Source: Pseudotabrizicola sediminis
GTDB lineage: Bacteria; Pseudomonadota; Alphaproteobacteria; Rhodobacterales; Rhodobacteraceae
Direction of reading: 5' to 3'
DNA length: 64,000 nt
Assembly: GCF_004745575.1 (NCBI RefSeq)
Contig: NZ_RPEM01000008.1
Location: 179,284 to 243,283 of the forward strand
Below the pieces are notes generated by a model that was not told where the DNA came from, searched no databases, and was given only the letters and a program-made list of their open reading frames with translations. Below, piece after piece: positions 54,124-63,095 of this stretch; position 1 is the first letter of the stretch, and each line of letters begins with the position of its first letter. Position numbers and translations under genes: made by a program.

Positions 54124-55125
54124 TCATCCTTGAATTCGGGTGCCGCTGGCATCAAACCACAGCGGGGTCTGCGGGCGGATGGCGATGCTGTCCCCCGTCG
54201 CCAGCGGGGTATGGGGGTCAGCCAGCGTAACAATCTCATGCGGGCCAAGGCGCAGGTGCAGCCGGGTCTGATCGCCCAGCCGTTCCACCCGCCGTACCGT
54301 TGCAGGCTGGCCCTCCCCGATCACGATGTGTTCGGGGCGCAGGCCCATCTGCGTGGCCCCTGCGGGCGCGCCGGGGCCAAAGGTGCCCGCCGGCAGCAGG
54401 GTGATGCGCGGCTGGCCCAGACGGCTGGCGACATAGGTGCTGACCGGGTCTACGTAAATCTGGCGCGGGGTGCCGAACTGCACCAGACCGCCCCGATCCA
54501 GCACACCGACATGGGTGGCCATGGTCATCGCCTCAATCTGGTCATGGGTGACATAAAGGAAGGTCGCGCCCAACTCGGCATGAATGCGCTTCAGCTCCAC
54601 CCGCAGATCGGCGCGCAGCTTGGCGTCAAGCGAGGAAAGCGGCTCATCCATCAGGTAAATGCGCGGCTGGCGCACCAGCGCCCGGCCGATCGACACCCGC
54701 TGCATCTCGCCCCCCGACAGCGCAGTGGCCTTGTTGTCCAGCTTGTGGCCGATGCGCAGCGCATCGGCCACCGCCTGCACCCTTTTGGCAATATCCGGCT
54801 CCGCCATGTTGATCACCGGGCTGCGCAGCGGAAAGGCCAGATTGTCGCGCACCGACAGATGCGGGTACAGCGAGTATTGCTGGAACACCATCGCCACATC
54901 GCGCTGCGCGGGCATGTCCTGCACCACCGATGCGCCGCCGATGGCAATATCGCCGCTGTCAGGCCGCTCCAGCCCGGCGATCAGCCGCAGGGTGGTGGTC
55001 TTGCCCGCGCCGGTCGGCCCCAGCAGCACCACGAATGCTCCGTCGGGAATGGTCAGCGACACATCGCGCACCGCGCGGGCGGCCCCGAAGGATTTGGACA
55101 CATGCGACAGGACCACCTCAGCCAT
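54124..55125 (-). CDS. carbohydrate ABC transporter ATPase 1 (UgpC/MalK family)
   Basis: A 333-residue ATPase: Walker A GPTGAGKTT, Q-loop VFQQYSLYP, signature LSGGEMQRVSIGRAL, Walker B YLMDEPLSSLD and H-loop VTHDQ, then an OB-type C-terminal regulatory domain (from about 235). Its start overlaps the stop of ATPase 2 by 8 bases. Two non-identical ATPases in one importer is a hallmark of the GlpST- or Smo-like polyol transporters of alphaproteobacteria. It probably pairs with ATPase 2 as a heterodimer. Confidence 0.9.
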   Translation of the reverse strand: MAEVVLSHVSKSFGAARAVRDVSLTIPDGAFVVLLGPTGAGKTTTLRLIAGLERPDSGDIAIGGASVVQDMPAQRDVAMVFQQYSLYPHLSVRDNLAFPLRSPVINMAEPDIAKRVQAVADALRIGHKLDNKATALSGGEMQRVSIGRALVRQPRIYLMDEPLSSLDAKLRADLRVELKRIHAELGATFLYVTHDQIEAMTMATHVGVLDRGGLVQFGTPRQIYVDPVSTYVASRLGQPRITLLPAGTFGPGAPAGATQMGLRPEHIVIGEGQPATVRRVERLGDQTRLHLRLGPHEIVTLADPHTPLATGDSIAIRPQTPLWFDASGTRIQG

Positions 55126-56215
55126 GGAACACCCCCGCATTGGCCGATGTGCGCAAGGCCCGGCCCGTGCCGCCATCGAACAGCGACAGGGTTTCGGCCC
55201 GGAACGCCAACCCCACCGTATCACCGCTGCGCACCACCTGACCCGAAGGCGCGCGGGCCTTGACCACGCCATGCGCGGTATCCAGCGTGATGATCTGCGA
55301 CGTGCCCAGATATTCGCTGGCAAGGATGCGCCCACGGTATGGGGCATCATCCGCCAGCGTCACATGTTCGGGCCGCACCCCCAGCACCAGATCGCGGCCC
55401 CCGGCTTCCTGCTGCAGCTCCGGCGTGGCCAGCGTGACGGTGCCCAGCGTAACCGAGCGGTCACCCGCCCGCACAGCCCCTTGAAACGGCAGAACATTCA
55501 TCGACGGGCTGCCAATGAAATCGGCCACGAACAGCGTGGCGGGATGGTCATAAATATCCTGCGGCGTGCCGAACTGCTCAACCACACCGTGGTTCATCAC
55601 CACGATCTTGTCGCCCATCTGCATCGCCTCCAGCTGGTCATGGGTGACATAGACCGTGGTCGCCCCCATCCGGTCATGCAGGGCGCGCAGCTCTTCGGCC
55701 ATATGCTCGCGGAATTCGGCGTCCAGCGCGCCCAGGGGTTCATCCATCATGAACGCCTTGGGGTTTCGCACGATGGCGCGGCCCAGCGCCACCCGCTGCC
55801 GGTCGCCCCCCGACAGGCCGCCCACCGGCTTGTCCAGAATATCGGTGATGCCCAATATCCGCGCCACCTCGGCCACCTTGGCCTGCACCTGCGCGCGCGG
55901 CACGCCCTGGCTCACCAGCGGATAGCTGATGTTGCGGCGCACATTCATATGCGGGTAAAGCGCGAACATCTGGAACACCATGGCAATGTCGCGCTGCGAT
56001 GCCGGGCGCTGCGACACATCCTCGCCATCCATCAAAATCTCGCCACTGGTCGGCAGTTCCAGCCCGGCAATCATCCGCAAGGTGGTGGTCTTGCCGCAGC
56101 CCGATGGGCCCAGCAGCATGAAGAACTCGCCATCCCGGATGGTGAAGGACGACCCCTGCACCGCCGTAAAGGCCCCGAATTCCTTGCGCAGATTGTGGAT
56201 AACGATGTCGGCCAA
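55118..56215 (-). CDS. carbohydrate ABC transporter ATPase 2 (UgpC/MalK family)
   Basis: A 365-residue ATPase: Walker A GPSGCGKTT, signature LSGGDRQRVALGRAI, Walker B FMMDEPLGALD and H-loop VTHDQ, and the MalK-type regulatory domain with VLGVRPEHV. A TTG start (LADIVIHNL) is proposed because GGAG lies at a good distance, the family N-terminus begins there, and it leaves 4 bases after the previous stop. Longer starts would overlap the small membrane protein gene. Confidence 0.87.
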   Translation of the reverse strand: MADIVIHNLRKEFGAFTAVQGSSFTIRDGEFFMLLGPSGCGKTTTLRMIAGLELPTSGEILMDGEDVSQRPASQRDIAMVFQMFALYPHMNVRRNISYPLVSQGVPRAQVQAKVAEVARILGITDILDKPVGGLSGGDRQRVALGRAIVRNPKAFMMDEPLGALDAEFREHMAEELRALHDRMGATTVYVTHDQLEAMQMGDKIVVMNHGVVEQFGTPQDIYDHPATLFVADFIGSPSMNVLPFQGAVRAGDRSVTLGTVTLATPELQQEAGGRDLVLGVRPEHVTLADDAPYRGRILASEYLGTSQIITLDTAHGVVKARAPSGQVVRSGDTVGLAFRAETLSLFDGGTGRALRTSANAGVFHG

Positions 56216-56219
56216 GGGG

Positions 56220-56408
56220 TTACTCCGGGAAATGGCTGGTGATGATGAACAACACCGTGCCAATCAGGGTCACGATGAAACTGTAGGTGAATGCCCACAA
56301 AAAGAACGGCTGCATCAGCATCACCACCCCCAGCGCGATCAGCAGTGTCGAAAGGTTCTCCCACGGCCCGCGCCGGAACCGCAAAAGCCCGTTTACAAAT
56401 GTGCTCAT
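56220..56408 (-). CDS. 62-residue membrane protein within the ABC operon
   Basis: A small protein with a basic N-terminus (residues 1-20, MSTFVNGLLRFRRGPW) and two hydrophobic segments (about 21-36 and 38-57) ending SHFPE. It lies between a permease gene and ATPase 2 in the operon, on the same strand and with 40-base and 4-base gaps, so it is translated with the transporter. No family is recognised. It might be an accessory subunit of the importer, but nothing more can be said. A 60-base longer start exists but has a worse site. Confidence 0.6.
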   Translation of the reverse strand: MSTFVNGLLRFRRGPWENLSTLLIALGVVMLMQPFFLWAFTYSFIVTLIGTVLFIITSHFPE

Positions 56409-56448
56409 GCCCCTGCCCCAGTCTTTGCGCTCAAGATGCCAGCCGCGC

Positions 56449-57390
56449 TCATTTGCGCACCGCGCCAAAGGTGATCCCGCGCAGCAGATGTTTGCGCAGC
56501 AGGATGGTGAAGATCATCACCGGCAACAGGAACAAGGTGGCCCCCGCCGCCACGGCGGGCCAGTCCTGACCGCCGACGCCGATGATGGTGGGAATGAATG
56601 GCGGCGCCGTCTGGGCCTTGCCGGATGTCAGCAGCACGGCAAAGGCGTACTCGTTCCAGGCAAAGATCAGGCAAAAGATCGCCGTGCTGGCGATCCCGGT
56701 GGCAGCCTGCGGCAACACCACCTTGCGAAACGCCTGAAACCGCGTGTAGCCGTCGATCAGCGCCGCCTCTTCATATTCGCGCGGGATCTCGTCGATGAAG
56801 CCTTTCAAAAGCCAGACCGCAAGGCTGATGTTCACCGCCGTATAGAGCAGGATCATCCCCAGATGGGTGTCAGACAGGCCCAGCTCGCGGTACATCAGGT
56901 AAATCGGGATGGCGACGGCGATGGGCGGCATCATCCGGGTCGACAGGATAAAGAACAAAAGGTCATCCTTCAGCGGCACCTTGAAGCGCGAAAACGCATA
57001 GGCCGCCAGCGTGCCCAGAAAGATCGACAGCGCGGTCGAGCCAAAGCCGATGATCACCGAATTCATGAACCGCTCGCCAAAGCGCGACGGCCCGGCAATG
57101 ACCGTGCCGCTCTGGCGCACGATCTCGTCATACCAGGTCTCGGGCGGCGGCAGGGCGGCGAACTGCTCGGCCCCGATCCGGGTGCGGGTGGTAAACAGGT
57201 TGACATAGCCCTCAAGACTCGGCTCGAACAGCACCTTTGGCGGATAGCTGATGCTGTCGGGCCCGGATTTGAAGCCGGTGGAAATGATCCACAACAAGGG
57301 CAGCAGGGTGATGATGGCATAGACCACCACCAGCACGGCGGCGATGGATTTTGACGCGCGCGACGGTTCGGTGACGGAATAAGCGCTCAT
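56449..57390 (-). CDS. carbohydrate ABC transporter permease (MalG type)
   Basis: A 313-residue permease with six membrane segments and the EAA loop YEEAALIDGYTRFQAFRKVVLPQ followed by LLTSGKAQTAPPF, a MalG-type end. Its large N-terminal periplasmic loop (about 45-115) is notable. Its start overlaps the stop of the other permease (ATGA). Confidence 0.92.
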   Translation of the reverse strand: MSAYSVTEPSRASKSIAAVLVVVYAIITLLPLLWIISTGFKSGPDSISYPPKVLFEPSLEGYVNLFTTRTRIGAEQFAALPPPETWYDEIVRQSGTVIAGPSRFGERFMNSVIIGFGSTALSIFLGTLAAYAFSRFKVPLKDDLLFFILSTRMMPPIAVAIPIYLMYRELGLSDTHLGMILLYTAVNISLAVWLLKGFIDEIPREYEEAALIDGYTRFQAFRKVVLPQAATGIASTAIFCLIFAWNEYAFAVLLTSGKAQTAPPFIPTIIGVGGQDWPAVAAGATLFLLPVMIFTILLRKHLLRGITFGAVRK

Positions 57391-58334
57391 CTTTCCTTCA
57401 CCTTATTCAGGGCTTTGACATAGATCGAGGCAAGCCCAAACACGGTCACAAACAATATGATCGCATAGGCCGAGGAATAGCCGGTACGCCATTTCTCGAA
57501 CGCCTCTCGCTTCAGATCAATGCTGGCCAGCAGCGTCTCATTCCCCGGCCCGCCCCCGGTCAGCAGCACCACCATGTCGAACATCTTGAAATTCTCGATG
57601 CCGCGGAACAACACCGCCAGCATCAGGAAAGGCAGCACCATCGGCACCGTAATGGTCCAGAACTGCCGCCACTTGCTGGCGCGGTCCACGTCTGCCGCCT
57701 CATAGATATAATCGGGAATCGACCGCAAACCGGCGAGGCAGATCAGCATCACGAACGGCGTCCACATCCAGGTGTCCACAATGATGATCGACCATTTCGC
57801 CAGCCCGCCCGCGCCCAGCATGGAAAACGAACTGGCGGGAACGCCGGTGAACAGCTCGACCACATAGTTGAACAGCCCGATCTGCGGTTGATACAGAAAG
57901 GTCCAGAAATTGCCGACCACCGCCGGCGACAGCATCATCGGCAGCACGATCAGCGTGGTCAGCAGGTCATTGCCCCTGAACTTGCGGTTGATCAGCCAGG
58001 CAAGGGTAAAGCCGATCAGCACCTGCAGCGTGATCGTCCAGATCAGGAAATGCGCCGTGGTCTGCATATTGGCCCAGATGCCATCATCGGTCAGGATGCG
58101 CTGGTAATTGCGCAATCCCACCCATTCCACCTCGCGCCCCGGACGGTTGGCGGCAAAATTGGTAAACGACAGCCGCACCGTCCAGATCAGCGGAAAGATG
58201 TTGATCGCCAGCAGCAGGAATATCGTCGGGGCCACGAACAGCCAGGCAATCGCGCGGTCAGACAGCCCGCGCACACGGCGTGCCACATGCGGGGGCGTGG
58301 CACGCGCCATCCGGTCGATCGGCGTATCGGTCAT
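57387..58334 (-). CDS. carbohydrate ABC transporter permease (MalF type)
   Basis: A 315-residue permease with six membrane segments, EAADVDRASKWRQFWTITVPMV as EAA loop and LTGGGPGNET near the end, which is the MalF-type signature. AGGACC precedes the ATG; a start 126 bases further upstream would run through the hairpin between the binding protein and this gene. Confidence 0.92.
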   Translation of the reverse strand: MTDTPIDRMARATPPHVARRVRGLSDRAIAWLFVAPTIFLLLAINIFPLIWTVRLSFTNFAANRPGREVEWVGLRNYQRILTDDGIWANMQTTAHFLIWTITLQVLIGFTLAWLINRKFRGNDLLTTLIVLPMMLSPAVVGNFWTFLYQPQIGLFNYVVELFTGVPASSFSMLGAGGLAKWSIIIVDTWMWTPFVMLICLAGLRSIPDYIYEAADVDRASKWRQFWTITVPMVLPFLMLAVLFRGIENFKMFDMVVLLTGGGPGNETLLASIDLKREAFEKWRTGYSSAYAIILFVTVFGLASIYVKALNKVKER

Positions 58335-58379
58335 GGGGGTGGTCCTGCAAATCAAGGGCAAACCTGCCCGAAGCGGGGA

Positions 58380-58407
58380 TGGCTGCGCCGGGGGTCCGGC
58401 GCAGCCA
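58380..58407 (-). other. 12-bp intercistronic hairpin after the sugar-binding-protein gene
   Basis: TGGCTGCGCCGG and CCGGCGCAGCCA form a perfect 12-bp stem with a GGGT loop, 10 bases after the binding-protein stop on the minus strand. It probably stabilises the upstream binding-protein transcript, as in other ABC operons. Confidence 0.7.
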
Positions 58408-58416
58408 CAACGCCGG

Positions 58417-59748
58417 TTACAGCTTGCCTTCGTCTTCGAACACTTCGGTCCAGTCCGCAATCAGACCATCCAGCGCCTCTTGCGCGGTGCCCTGATCGGC
58501 CACCACGTAAGTGTGCAGCCGGTCCTGCATCGCCAGCAACAGCGATGCATAGGCCGGTTCCTGCCAGAAGTCGTAGACGTTATCCATCGCCGCCAGGAAA
58601 TCGGCGGCAAAGGGGGCGGAGTTGACGAAATCGGGGTCGTTCAGCACCGCAACATGGCAGGAATAGCCGCCCATCGACCACCATTTCTTCTGCACATCCG
58701 GCTGGGCGAACCATTTGATATAGTCCAGCGCGCCCTCGACATTGTCGGAATAGCTGACGACCGAAATCCCCTGACCGCCAAGGGTCGATGCCGGCTGGTT
58801 CTGCGCCGGGTTCACGAAGAAGTCGATCTTGTCGCCACCCACATTCGGGTCCGCCGCAAGGCCGGGGAAAAAGGCGAACCAGTTCATCGCCATCGCCACC
58901 TGACCGGATTTGAACGCATCCAGCGACTGTTCCATATAGGCGTTGTCATAGCCCGGCGGTGTGCCGGTCTTGTACAGCTCCTTGTAGAACTCCAGCGCCT
59001 CCACCGCCTCAGGCGAATTCACCGCACCCTCCATGTCATAGGCACCGGGGGTGTTTTCATACTTGAACCCCCAGGCATACATGGCCCCGGTGGCCCCCAT
59101 GGTAATGCCTTCCGACCCGCGCTCGGTAAAGATCGACGCGCCATAGACGGTCTGGCCGTCAATCTCGCGCCCCTGGAAGAACTGCGCGATTTCCAACAGT
59201 TCCTTCTGGGTCTGCGGCTCTCCCAGCTCGCGGCCTGTGGCCTCCATGAAGGCGGCGCGGATGTCTTCACGCTCAAACCAGTCCTTGCGGTAGAACCAGC
59301 CATTGGCATCGCCCATGGCAGGCAGCGCATAGTAATTCGGCTCACCCTTGGGCCAGGTGGAATAGGCGTAAACGGTGGCCGGGGCGAAATCATCCATGCT
59401 GATCGATTCCGCAGCAAAGAAATCGTTCAGCTTGATGTAATGGCCGTTCTCCGCGCCGCCGCCGATCCACTGGCTGTCGCCGATCAGCAGATCACACAAC
59501 TGGCCGCCCGAGTTCAGCTCGTTCAGCATGCGGTCGGCAAAATTGGGCCATGGCACGAATTCGAACTTCATCTTGATGCCGGACTGCGCCTCGAAATCCT
59601 TGGACAGCTCGACCAGCGCGTTGGCCGGGTCCCACGCGGCCCAGCACAAGGTCAGTTCATTGGATTGGGCCGAGGCGGTGCTCGCCGTCAGCCCGGCGGC
59701 AGACAGCACGGCACCGACCGCGGTTGCGGTCAAATATCTTGCCTTCAT
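58417..59748 (-). CDS. carbohydrate ABC transporter substrate-binding protein
   Basis: A 443-residue family 1 extracellular binding protein with a Sec signal ending at about residue 27 (LTASTASAQS). The mature part starts NELTLCWAAWDPANALVELSKDFEAQSG and carries IGDSQWIGGGAENGHY, FAFFPGLAADP and VQKKWWSMGGYS. The LxLCWAAWDPAN start recalls binding proteins of polyol or carbohydrate importers in Rhizobiales and Rhodobacterales. The ligand cannot be named. Confidence 0.9.
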   Translation of the reverse strand: MKARYLTATAVGAVLSAAGLTASTASAQSNELTLCWAAWDPANALVELSKDFEAQSGIKMKFEFVPWPNFADRMLNELNSGGQLCDLLIGDSQWIGGGAENGHYIKLNDFFAAESISMDDFAPATVYAYSTWPKGEPNYYALPAMGDANGWFYRKDWFEREDIRAAFMEATGRELGEPQTQKELLEIAQFFQGREIDGQTVYGASIFTERGSEGITMGATGAMYAWGFKYENTPGAYDMEGAVNSPEAVEALEFYKELYKTGTPPGYDNAYMEQSLDAFKSGQVAMAMNWFAFFPGLAADPNVGGDKIDFFVNPAQNQPASTLGGQGISVVSYSDNVEGALDYIKWFAQPDVQKKWWSMGGYSCHVAVLNDPDFVNSAPFAADFLAAMDNVYDFWQEPAYASLLLAMQDRLHTYVVADQGTAQEALDGLIADWTEVFEDEGKL

Positions 59749-59855
59749 TGTTATTTCCTCCCTGAGTGCAAACGCGCAAGGGCGCCCCTCCTCTGGCCGC
59801 CATCGGGATTGCTGGGATGACGATAGGCACGGAAAACCGCCCTGTCCATCATTTT

Positions 59856-59871
59856 TGAGGTACGCACATCA
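59856..59871. promoter_or_regulatory. probable LacI-family operator 1 (importer promoter)
   Basis: TGAGGTACGCACATCA has TGA-N10-TCA symmetry and lies about 108 bases before the binding-protein ATG. It shares 13 of 16 bases with the site before the lacI-family gene, and both are flanked by CGCCAAA or its complement. Confidence 0.6.
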
Positions 59872-59913
59872 TTTTGGCGCAACGGCCAGATCAAACCGCT
59901 TTGAACGCAGGGA

Positions 59914-60951
59914 TCACAGCGCCTGAGGCAGGTTTTCGCGCAAAATGATCTCCAGCCGCAGCCGCTCCTGCGATTCGTTGATCGGCTGGTGGTCGGCCTT
60001 GGCCTGCAACACCCGCAGGGTGCTGCGCGCCACATGGCCGACATTCTGCGCAATCACCGCATCCAGCCAGCCCGATTGCAGCGCCGATATGGTGTGGGGC
60101 GTCAACTCATGTCCGATGGTGACGACCCGGCCCAGCAGGTTCAGTTCCGTCAGCACCTGCACCAGCGCCCGGTGGCCGCTGCCCAGCAGATAAATGCCCC
60201 CGACCGGACCGTCCGACCGCAGCGCTTCGCGGATGACCTGGCGCAGGGTATCCGCCACACCATGGGTTTCCAACGTCTGCCCCACCGTGACGCCGGGAAA
60301 GTCGGCCAGCATCACCGCATCAAAGCCGCGCCGACGCTCGATGCTGTCACGCAGCAGCATGGATTGGGCAATCACCATCACCCGCGGCGTCCTGCCCCCC
60401 AGAAACCGCCCCATCAACACCCCCGCCGTGCGCCCGGCGGCATGGCTGTCGATGCCGACATAATGCGCAGCACCGCAATTGGGCAGGTCAGACACCATCG
60501 CCACCACCGGAATGTCCGCCGCATGCAGGGCACGCAGCGCATCGCGCACCACCGGCGTTTCCGGCGCCATCAGCGCCACGCCCGAGATGCCGCCCGCCGC
60601 CAGTTCCGCCAGCATCGCCGCCAGACGGTGCAGGTCCGCTGCCGGATAGCGCAGCAGATCCACCTGCATCCGGGCAGATGTCGCCAGAGCGGCGGCCTGC
60701 GCCAGCGCATCCTCCAGGGTCTGGATGAACTGGCTTTCGGTATCGGGCAACAGCAGCGCCACCCGCGTGCTGCGCCCGCGCGCCAGATTGGCCGCCGCCA
60801 TGTCGCGCACATAGCCAAGCCGGGCAATCGCCTCCTGCACCGCTGCAATGGTCTTGGCCCGCACCCCGGGGCGCGCATTCAGCACCCGGTCCACCGTGGC
60901 AAGGCTGACCCCGGCTTCGCGCGCAATATCTGTGACGGTTGGCCTGCCCAT
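59914..60951 (-). CDS. LacI family transcriptional regulator
   Basis: A 345-residue repressor with the N-terminal HTH-hinge TVTDIAREAGVSLATVDRVLNARPGVRAKT and a periplasmic-binding-like ligand domain (about 65-330; VALLLPDTESQFIQTLEDAL, GISGVALMAPETPVVRDAL). Ligands of close relatives are sugars or polyols. It directly precedes the binding-protein gene on the same strand, so it is the local regulator, and probably also controls itself through the site at its promoter. Confidence 0.92.
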   Translation of the reverse strand: MGRPTVTDIAREAGVSLATVDRVLNARPGVRAKTIAAVQEAIARLGYVRDMAAANLARGRSTRVALLLPDTESQFIQTLEDALAQAAALATSARMQVDLLRYPAADLHRLAAMLAELAAGGISGVALMAPETPVVRDALRALHAADIPVVAMVSDLPNCGAAHYVGIDSHAAGRTAGVLMGRFLGGRTPRVMVIAQSMLLRDSIERRRGFDAVMLADFPGVTVGQTLETHGVADTLRQVIREALRSDGPVGGIYLLGSGHRALVQVLTELNLLGRVVTIGHELTPHTISALQSGWLDAVIAQNVGHVARSTLRVLQAKADHQPINESQERLRLEIILRENLPQAL

Positions 60952-60974
60952 TTCTTACGCTTATCGCCAAAGTC

Positions 60975-60990
60975 TGAGGTACGTCAATCA
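60975..60990. promoter_or_regulatory. probable LacI-family operator 2 (regulator promoter)
   Basis: TGAGGTACGTCAATCA lies 24 bases before the lacI-family start and matches the site in front of the importer operon (TGAGGTACG plus ATCA). CGCCAAA precedes it. Confidence 0.6.
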
Positions 60991-61013
60991 GGACCGCCGC
61001 GCGTCATGCCCGC

Positions 61014-62273
61014 TCACGGCGAGATCAGGATAGCGCGGAAATCATTGACATTGGTCAGCGTCGGGCCGGTCACCACCTGCCCGTCGATACCCGCGAAAAA
61101 GCTGTGGGCATCGTTGCGCGCCAAGGCGGTGGCGGGGTCCAGCGCCGCCGCTTCGGCACGCACAAGGGTTTCGGGGCCGATCAGCGCACCCGCCACCTCT
61201 GCCGCGCCATCCACACCATCGGTATCGCAGGCGATGGCATGGATGCCGGCGGCACCCTCCAGCGCAATGGCCAGCGCCAGCGCAAACTCCGCATTCGGCC
61301 CGCCAATCCCGTCACCGCGCCGCGTCACCGTCAGCTCGCCACCCGACAGCAGCAGCACAGGCGCATCGCCGGGGCGCAGGCTGGCCCTGACCGCCAGGGC
61401 CTGTGCCGCCTGCATCGCCGCCACCTCGCGCGCCTCGCCTTCCAGCGCATCGCCCAGCAGCCGCACATCGCAGCCTGCGTCGCGGGCAAGGACGGCAGCA
61501 GCCTCCAGCGACTGCACCGGGGCCGCGTAAATCCGGTTGGTCACCCGGCTCAGCCGCGCATCCCCCGGCGGCACCACGCCCGACCCCGCCCGCAACGCCG
61601 CCTGCACCGACGCAGGCACGGCGATCTGCCATCGCTCCAGAATCGCCTGCGCGTCAGCCGGGGTTGACGCATCGCCCACCGTGGGGCCAGAGCCGATGAA
61701 CGCCGGATCATCCCCCGGCACATCGGAAATCATCAGCGCCAGCATCTGCGCCGGATGCGCGGCAGCGGCCAACTGCCCGCCCTTCACCCCGCTCAGGTGC
61801 TTTCGCACCGTGTTCATCCGGTCAATCGGCGCGCCCGAGGCCAGCAGGCCCGCGTTCACCGCCTGCTTTTCCGCCAAACTCACCCCCTCGCTCGGCGCCA
61901 CCAGCAGCGCCGACGCCCCGCCCGAAATCAGCGCCAGCACAAAGTCCCCCTCGTCGGCGCCCGCCAGCAGGTCCAGCATCCGCGTGGTGGCCGCCTGCCC
62001 TGCGGCGTCGGGCACCGGGTGCGCGGCCTCGACAATCTCGATCCCCCGGCAGGGGCGCCCATAGCCGTAGCGGGTGATCACCAGCCCGTCACACGGCCCC
62101 CATTCCGCCTCAACCGCCTCGGCCATCCGCGCACTGGCCTTGCCCGCGCCCACCACCACCACCCGGCCCGCCGGGCGCGGCGGCAGGTGCAGCGCGAGGC
62201 TGCGCATAGGGTCCGCCACCTCGACCGCGCGGTCGAACAGGCGGCGCAGAAAGGCGGTTGGGTCGGTGATCAT
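61014..62273 (-). CDS. glycerate 2-kinase (MOFRL family)
   Basis: A 419-residue DUF4147/MOFRL-type glycerate kinase that would phosphorylate D-glycerate at C2 to 2-phosphoglycerate. VVVVGAGKASARMAEAVE is the N-terminal nucleotide loop, followed by ALISGGASALLVAPSEGVSL, GGELTVTRRGDGIGGPNAEFALALA and the terminal DFRAILI. The gene stands upstream of lacI on the same strand, so it may be regulated with the importer, linking the incoming substrate to glycolysis through glycerate. Confidence 0.9.
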   Translation of the reverse strand: MITDPTAFLRRLFDRAVEVADPMRSLALHLPPRPAGRVVVVGAGKASARMAEAVEAEWGPCDGLVITRYGYGRPCRGIEIVEAAHPVPDAAGQAATTRMLDLLAGADEGDFVLALISGGASALLVAPSEGVSLAEKQAVNAGLLASGAPIDRMNTVRKHLSGVKGGQLAAAAHPAQMLALMISDVPGDDPAFIGSGPTVGDASTPADAQAILERWQIAVPASVQAALRAGSGVVPPGDARLSRVTNRIYAAPVQSLEAAAVLARDAGCDVRLLGDALEGEAREVAAMQAAQALAVRASLRPGDAPVLLLSGGELTVTRRGDGIGGPNAEFALALAIALEGAAGIHAIACDTDGVDGAAEVAGALIGPETLVRAEAAALDPATALARNDAHSFFAGIDGQVVTGPTLTNVNDFRAILISP

Positions 62274-62355
62274 CGGGCATCCTCGGTCCTGGTCCGCCGC
62301 CTGTATAGGGCGGGGCGCAGCCGGGGATCAATGCTTTCGGGCGCTTACCGCCCGA

Positions 62356-62640
62356 TCAGCACCGCAGCCGCCCCCGCATTTCGCCACTGTCGCCCTGCAG
62401 GCTGCTGTCGATCAGGCTGCACCCCGTCACCTCGGGGATCAGCGCAATCATCGTGGCGCGGATGCCCTGATGCTCCCCCCGCCGGGCATAGCCCAGACGG
62501 ATCACCTCTACCGCATTGCCCTTCTGATACAGCGTATACTTGCGCCCGTCGCGGGTTACATCCGTCCGCTCGGCCCCAAAGAACTGCGGCGCGGGCTGCG
62601 GCCCGCAGGCACAAAGAAAGAGGAGGGCAAGGATGCGCAT
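62356..62640 (-). CDS. small lipoprotein-like protein of unknown function
   Basis: A 94-residue protein with a short N-terminal hydrophobic stretch and a possible lipobox LFLCA-Cys12, then a polar domain (QFFGAERTDVTRDGRKYTLY, ATMIALIPEVTGCSLIDSS). The charged head before the hydrophobic core is very short. No family is recognised. Confidence 0.55.
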   Translation of the reverse strand: MRILALLFLCACGPQPAPQFFGAERTDVTRDGRKYTLYQKGNAVEVIRLGYARRGEHQGIRATMIALIPEVTGCSLIDSSLQGDSGEMRGRLRC

Positions 62641-62783
62641 GCCCGGCAGTCTGGCGCAGCCGTGGTTAACACCCGGTTAAAGCGGGGCCGAAACGCGGAG
62701 GGCACACCGTCTGAAAGTTGGGGCCACAGGGAACCAAAGCCGCACCCGGGCGTTACCCCGTGAGTTCACCCAGAGGAAACCCC

Positions 62784-62921
62784 ATGAAAAGCCGCCTGAC
62801 CCTTCTGTCCCTCCTTGCCGCCCTGACCCTGTCCGCCTGCGGCACGGTGGCCGGCGCCGGCCGCGACCTTCAGGTCGCAGGTGCCACGATCACACAAGAA
62901 GCGCGGCAAGCGGCGAACTGA
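62784..62921 (+). CDS. entericidin-like lipoprotein
   Basis: A 45-residue small lipoprotein: signal sequence LTLLSLLAALTLSA and lipobox Cys19 in SACGTVAGAGRDLQ, then the amphipathic AGATITQEARQAAN tail, typical of the entericidin EcnA/EcnB family. AGAGGAAA precedes the ATG. No partner gene is adjacent. Its message ends at a strong terminator 27 bases after the stop. Confidence 0.85.
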   Translation: MKSRLTLLSLLAALTLSACGTVAGAGRDLQVAGATITQEARQAAN

Positions 62922-62947
62922 TCAGCGGCTTTCGACGCGAATGGGAA

Positions 62948-62973
62948 AGGCGGGGCTTCGGCTCCGCCTTTTT
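62948..62973 (+). terminator. entericidin gene terminator
   Basis: AGGCGGGGC and GCTCCGCCT pair over 9 bases (one G-T) around a TTCG tetraloop, followed by TTTTT. The sequence beyond it is markedly poorer in G+C. Confidence 0.88.
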
Positions 62974-63095
62974 GTTTGGTAGAATTGGAAACTGGCGGAT
63001 TGTGTACCGGATCGAGGATGGGCGGCTGGTAGTGAAAGTCGCGCCTCGGGGTAGGGTTTGTGGATAAAATAATAATTGAAAACTCACATTATCTT

